Assembly: GCA_037102815.1 (NCBI GenBank)
Contig: BTPP01000007.1
Coordinates: 868,001 to 932,000, forward strand
Direction: 5' to 3'
DNA: 64,000 bases
Source of the DNA: Neurospora intermedia
Taxonomy: Eukaryota; Ascomycota; Sordariomycetes; Sordariales; Sordariaceae
Every line of letters begins with the position of its first letter. Within the stretch, counting starts at the first letter, position 1. A program made the translations under genes and the position numbers. This document shows positions 60,700 through 64,000 of the stretch, piece after piece. The notes under the pieces were generated by a model. That model saw only the letters and a list, made by a program, of their open reading frames with translations. It did no database searches and was not told the origin of the DNA.

Positions 60700-63590
60700 T
60701 ATTCCCGTCCTATTATTCTAGTATTATTAATATTCTATTTTCCTTTTAAAAATATTTTACAATTTCCTTATATTATTCCTCCTCTAATTCAATTATTAGA
60801 TAGTATTCTCTTAACCTCCCTAATTTTAATATTTATAATAGAATCCTTTCGGCTTTAATTCTATTGTCTAGGTATTTTTAAAATTCTTCCTTCGTTAATA
60901 GCTAAACTTTTAGATTTAATTAGAAGATAGTATCTATATTAAAGTAATTTAGAATAATATAGGCGAATATTTCTTTTTCGAACCTATAAACGTAAATAGG
61001 AGTTAGGACACTTAATACTTTCTTCCGGTAGAGGAAGGCCCGGAAATTAATAACTTCTATTTTAGTTTAAATAAGGAGGGAATTCTTCGCTTTAATTAGT
61101 AGGTATAGCTCCTCTTCAATTTCTTTTAATTATTAATATTTTCCTTTCTTCTTCTTCGTACCGACTATATATTATTAAATAGCCTCTCTATTAAATTTAA
61201 AGGTAAAGTTAATAATAGTAAATTTATATTATTACTCTAATTTTATTATTGCCGCCGCTAGGTAATAGTTATAATATAATATTTATTCCTAATTCGTTAT
61301 ATCCTTTAACTATTCTTCTCTATTAGTAATTATTAATTTTAAAATTTATAATAATAGTAATAGCTAAATCTCTAATTCCGAAGGGGGGCTAACTACTATT
61401 GCTAGTAGCTTTTCTATTAGTACCTATATTTCGGCCTACCGAGCCTTAATTATATTACTCTCTAATTTATTAGCGGGTAGCTAACCTCTAATTCGTTATA
61501 CTTAAATATAATTAGAAATTTAAATTATAATCCTACGGACGAATTAGGCTTAATCCGTCCGGGCGAACCTTTTTTTAAAGGCCCGGACTTTTTTATTAAA
61601 GTAGAAATCGAACGGCGGATAAAAGGTTTCTATTTTTAAATTTTATATTAGCGTAATTTTATACGCCCTAGTAATAATTTTTAAATATTTAATTTAATAT
61701 TTCGCTAGCCTAATTACTATTTCCTAAGGTTTACTATAAATTTTAATCGGTTAGTAGAATATTGAAGCTTTATATATGATAATATTATAGATATATTTAG
61801 TATATATTTCCTTTACTTGAATAAAGGAGTAACCCTATATTTTTATTACTAATTTTGTAAATATATTTATTTATATTATTATTTTCTTTTTTACTATTTC
61901 CGTATAAACCCTATAATTGAATTTACAATTTAACTAGACTCCTAGGAATTATATTAATTCTATTAATTAAAGTACTACTTCCCTAAATTAGAGAGTTTCT
62001 ATCCTTAGTACCTTCGTCCGTATAAAGTATATTAATTCCATTTTAATTACTTCGAATTCTATACCTTTTACCCTTATTTATTCTAAATATATTTCCTACG
62101 CTATTTATAACGTCCAGTAATTTTCTTTAATAGTATAAGCTATTACTATAATATTAGTATTGTTAGTAAAATTAATTATAATTATATTCGGGATTATTAC
62201 TAACTTCTAGTATAATAAAATAATAAAGAGAATAAATAAAATAGGAAAGAGGAGGGAGCCTTGTAATATTCTAATAGTAATTATATAAGGGTAGGAGATT
62301 TTATTATTAAAGAAGAGAGAACCTCTTTTTCCGGCAATAAAGTTCACTACCTATTAAATAATTTACATTGGGAATTATATTTCCTATAAAGTATATAAAA
62401 ATTACCTATAATTAATTCTATTAAACGTTTCTTTTAAATTTAGGAGTATAAGGGATATTATAACCCCGAGTTTCTAAACCGTATATACTACATTAGTAAC
62501 TACCCGGATTATAAATTTTATTAAATAATTTATCTAATTACCTATCTAACCCTCTAGTAGGAAATTAAATTCTTTGGTTATTTACGTAAACCTTTTAACT
62601 ATAAATATTTTAAAGATTTTTCTTACGTTATTAAATAATAATATTAACTTCTATACGCCCATTAACTTCTATTAGGCAGCGTTTTTCCTAAGCTTTTTAA
62701 AAATAATTACTTTTATATTCTTAAACTATTATAAAAAATATCTAAATTAGAGGCTAGCGGATATTAAATATACTATAATTTATTAGAATAGTTATCTATA
62801 TATCTTTAAAAACCTATTTAAATGTTAATTAATCTTAGGGGCCTTATTAAGCGCTATTTAGGAAAGTACGTCCTAAATATCCTTTTTGTTAATTAATTCG
62901 CTAATAATTATCGGTTTAACGCTATTTAATAGTTTAATTTAGTCCGGTAAGTAATTTATTAGGACTTTTACCTTCGGAAAGAAATAATCGGTAAGGATTT
63001 CGGCCTTACTACTATAATTTCCGACTTCTATTACCCCTTTATAAATTTAAAGGGCTAATAATTTAAGTAGGTTTATTAATTTATAATTTTAGGTATAGGC
63101 CTATTATTCTAAAGGCTAAAATTAATTTAGGTTCTTCGAAGCTTCAGTAATACTATTATACTACGTAGCTTACTAAACTTTTATAATTATCCTCTTCTTT
63201 TTTATTATAATTTTAATAAAAATTCTTTAATTTAATATTATTTAATATTTAAACTATTTTTAATATATCTTCTATATTTCTTTTATTACTATTTTATATT
63301 TTAATATCTATTAATTTACTTTCCTCCTTCAACCTTTCTTCCGGTATAGGACGAATTCCTTTATAATATTTATAAATTTTCTATCGAATTTATAAAAAGC
63401 GAATTTAAAATTCTCTATTATATTAATCCTTTCCGGGATTAATATTTATTTCTCTATTACCTCCTTTACTTTTATTATATCTATAAGACTCTAACTATAT
63501 TCTCCTTCTTCTTCCATTTTTTTATTTTTCCTTCCTATTTAGATTTAAATTTCCTAAAGGTAGTAGTCCAAACTAATTTATTTGTACCTT
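60700..63590 (-). mobile_element. Tad1-like LINE (non-LTR retrotransposon), partial
   Basis: The minus strand encodes a LINE ORF2 without its N-terminal endonuclease. RT blocks in order are NVRKIFKIFIVKRF (about 62600), SLILLNLKETFNRI, YPYIITIRILQGSLLFPILF and INFTNNTNIIV (62154-62174), which is the FADD box with both Asp changed to Asn. Farther on, ETFYPPFDFYFNKKV and FRAFLYRKKVLSVLTP lead to a C-terminal cysteine-type finger whose Cys residues are now Tyr (YVYRFEKE, IILNY). Extent to the left is limited by the end of recognisable coding. The absence of an endonuclease domain suggests 5' truncation near 63590, which is common for LINEs. Confidence 0.82.
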
Positions 63591-63599
63591 TATACTCCC

Positions 63600-64000
63600 T
63601 AATATTTAGCTTACACGGAGGCGACACGGGGTACTTACGGAGGAGAGGTGGTTATTGAGGTTATTCTGCCGGGCGCGGACCGCTATTAAGCTCTTACCAA
63701 TGCGTATAATATTAATAGTAGCCGTATTAACCTTTTTAGAAAGAAGACGGATAGTATCCTCAACCTAAGTAATATAGAGACGAATTATAGCAATATCGTT
63801 GCGGAGTATAGTAATGTCCGTAGAGGAGTCGATAGTAGTATAGGTAAGTTTTCTCTTCTTAATAGGGGATTTAACCGCGGTTAGCGAATCCGAAGCCGGA
63901 AAATTGCTAATAAAAGAAAGTTTAGTACCGATATAATCCGCTACAACCTATATAGCGTTTATAACCTCCACCTTACTAATAAAATTTTTAAAGTTGTCCT
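63600..64000 (-). pseudogene. Minus-strand ORF running off the right edge, possibly LINE ORF1-like
   Basis: The last 400 bases are richer in GC and hold more CpA and TpG than the LINE to the left. One minus-strand frame runs from the window edge to a stop near 63605 with a single TAG. It contains KLSFISNFPASDSLTAVKSP, then a heptad-like stretch with TDITILRNDIAIIRLYITQVE and TIRLLSKKV. This coiled-coil pattern is common in ORF1 or gag proteins of retroelements. It is incomplete, so no firm call is possible. Confidence 0.4.

Noticed and set aside
1-64000. CRISPR arrays, bacterial operons or prophage
   Set aside because: Repeats are paired LTRs and TIRs with fungal retroelement genes. There are no regularly spaced short repeats, ribosome binding sites or bacterial genes.

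Overview
This window looks like an AT-rich, gene-poor block of a filamentous ascomycete (Pezizomycotina-type) genome that has been saturated by repeat-induced point mutation (RIP). TpA is everywhere, CpA and TpG are strongly depleted while CpG is kept, and most stop codons inside the recognisable genes are TAA or TAG where Gln or Trp is expected. I see no intact host gene, no tRNA or rRNA and no CRISPR array. The species cannot be named from this sequence.

The block is a nest of transposable elements whose ends can be read from long terminal repeats (LTRs) and target-site duplications (TSDs). Element B, a minus-strand Ty3/gypsy element, is the oldest host. It survives in pieces at 2165-2886 (probable), 17403-21257, 33310-33569 and about 52815-56900. 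Element A (2891-17398, 545-bp LTRs) is inserted in an ORF that appears to lie downstream of B's integrase. Element C (21258-33309, 275-bp LTRs, TSD ATAAT) is inserted in B's reverse transcriptase. C itself carries a Tc1-type DNA transposon (21775-23173) and a small gag-only LTR element E (28785-30987, 321-bp LTRs, TSD CTTAA). Element F (33570-52814, 239-bp LTRs, TSD CTATC) is inserted a little further upstream in B's reverse transcriptase, and F's integrase is split by element G (35230-46474, 339-bp LTRs, TSD ATTAT). A, B, C, F and G read on the minus strand; E reads on the plus strand. A minus-strand Tad1-like LINE occupies about 60700-63590, and part of another minus-strand ORF runs off the right edge.

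C, F and G have the gag-protease-RT-RNase H-integrase order of chromoviruses, and their integrases end in chromodomain-like sequence. A and B belong to a second Ty3/gypsy lineage recognised by the RT motifs GTNS and a KGP-type sequence after the catalytic Asp pair. A, B and G also carry long unidentified ORFs between integrase and 3' LTR, whereas C and F do not. In A this region is a divergent pair with one ORF antisense to the element.

The two LTRs of each of the five elements are exactly equal in length and differ essentially only by C/T and G/A transitions. In every pair the outermost part of each LTR, next to the insertion junction, is the less mutated copy. Coordinates of LTRs, TSDs and inverted repeats are read directly from the sequence. 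Boundaries of domains inside the RIP-damaged genes are approximate.
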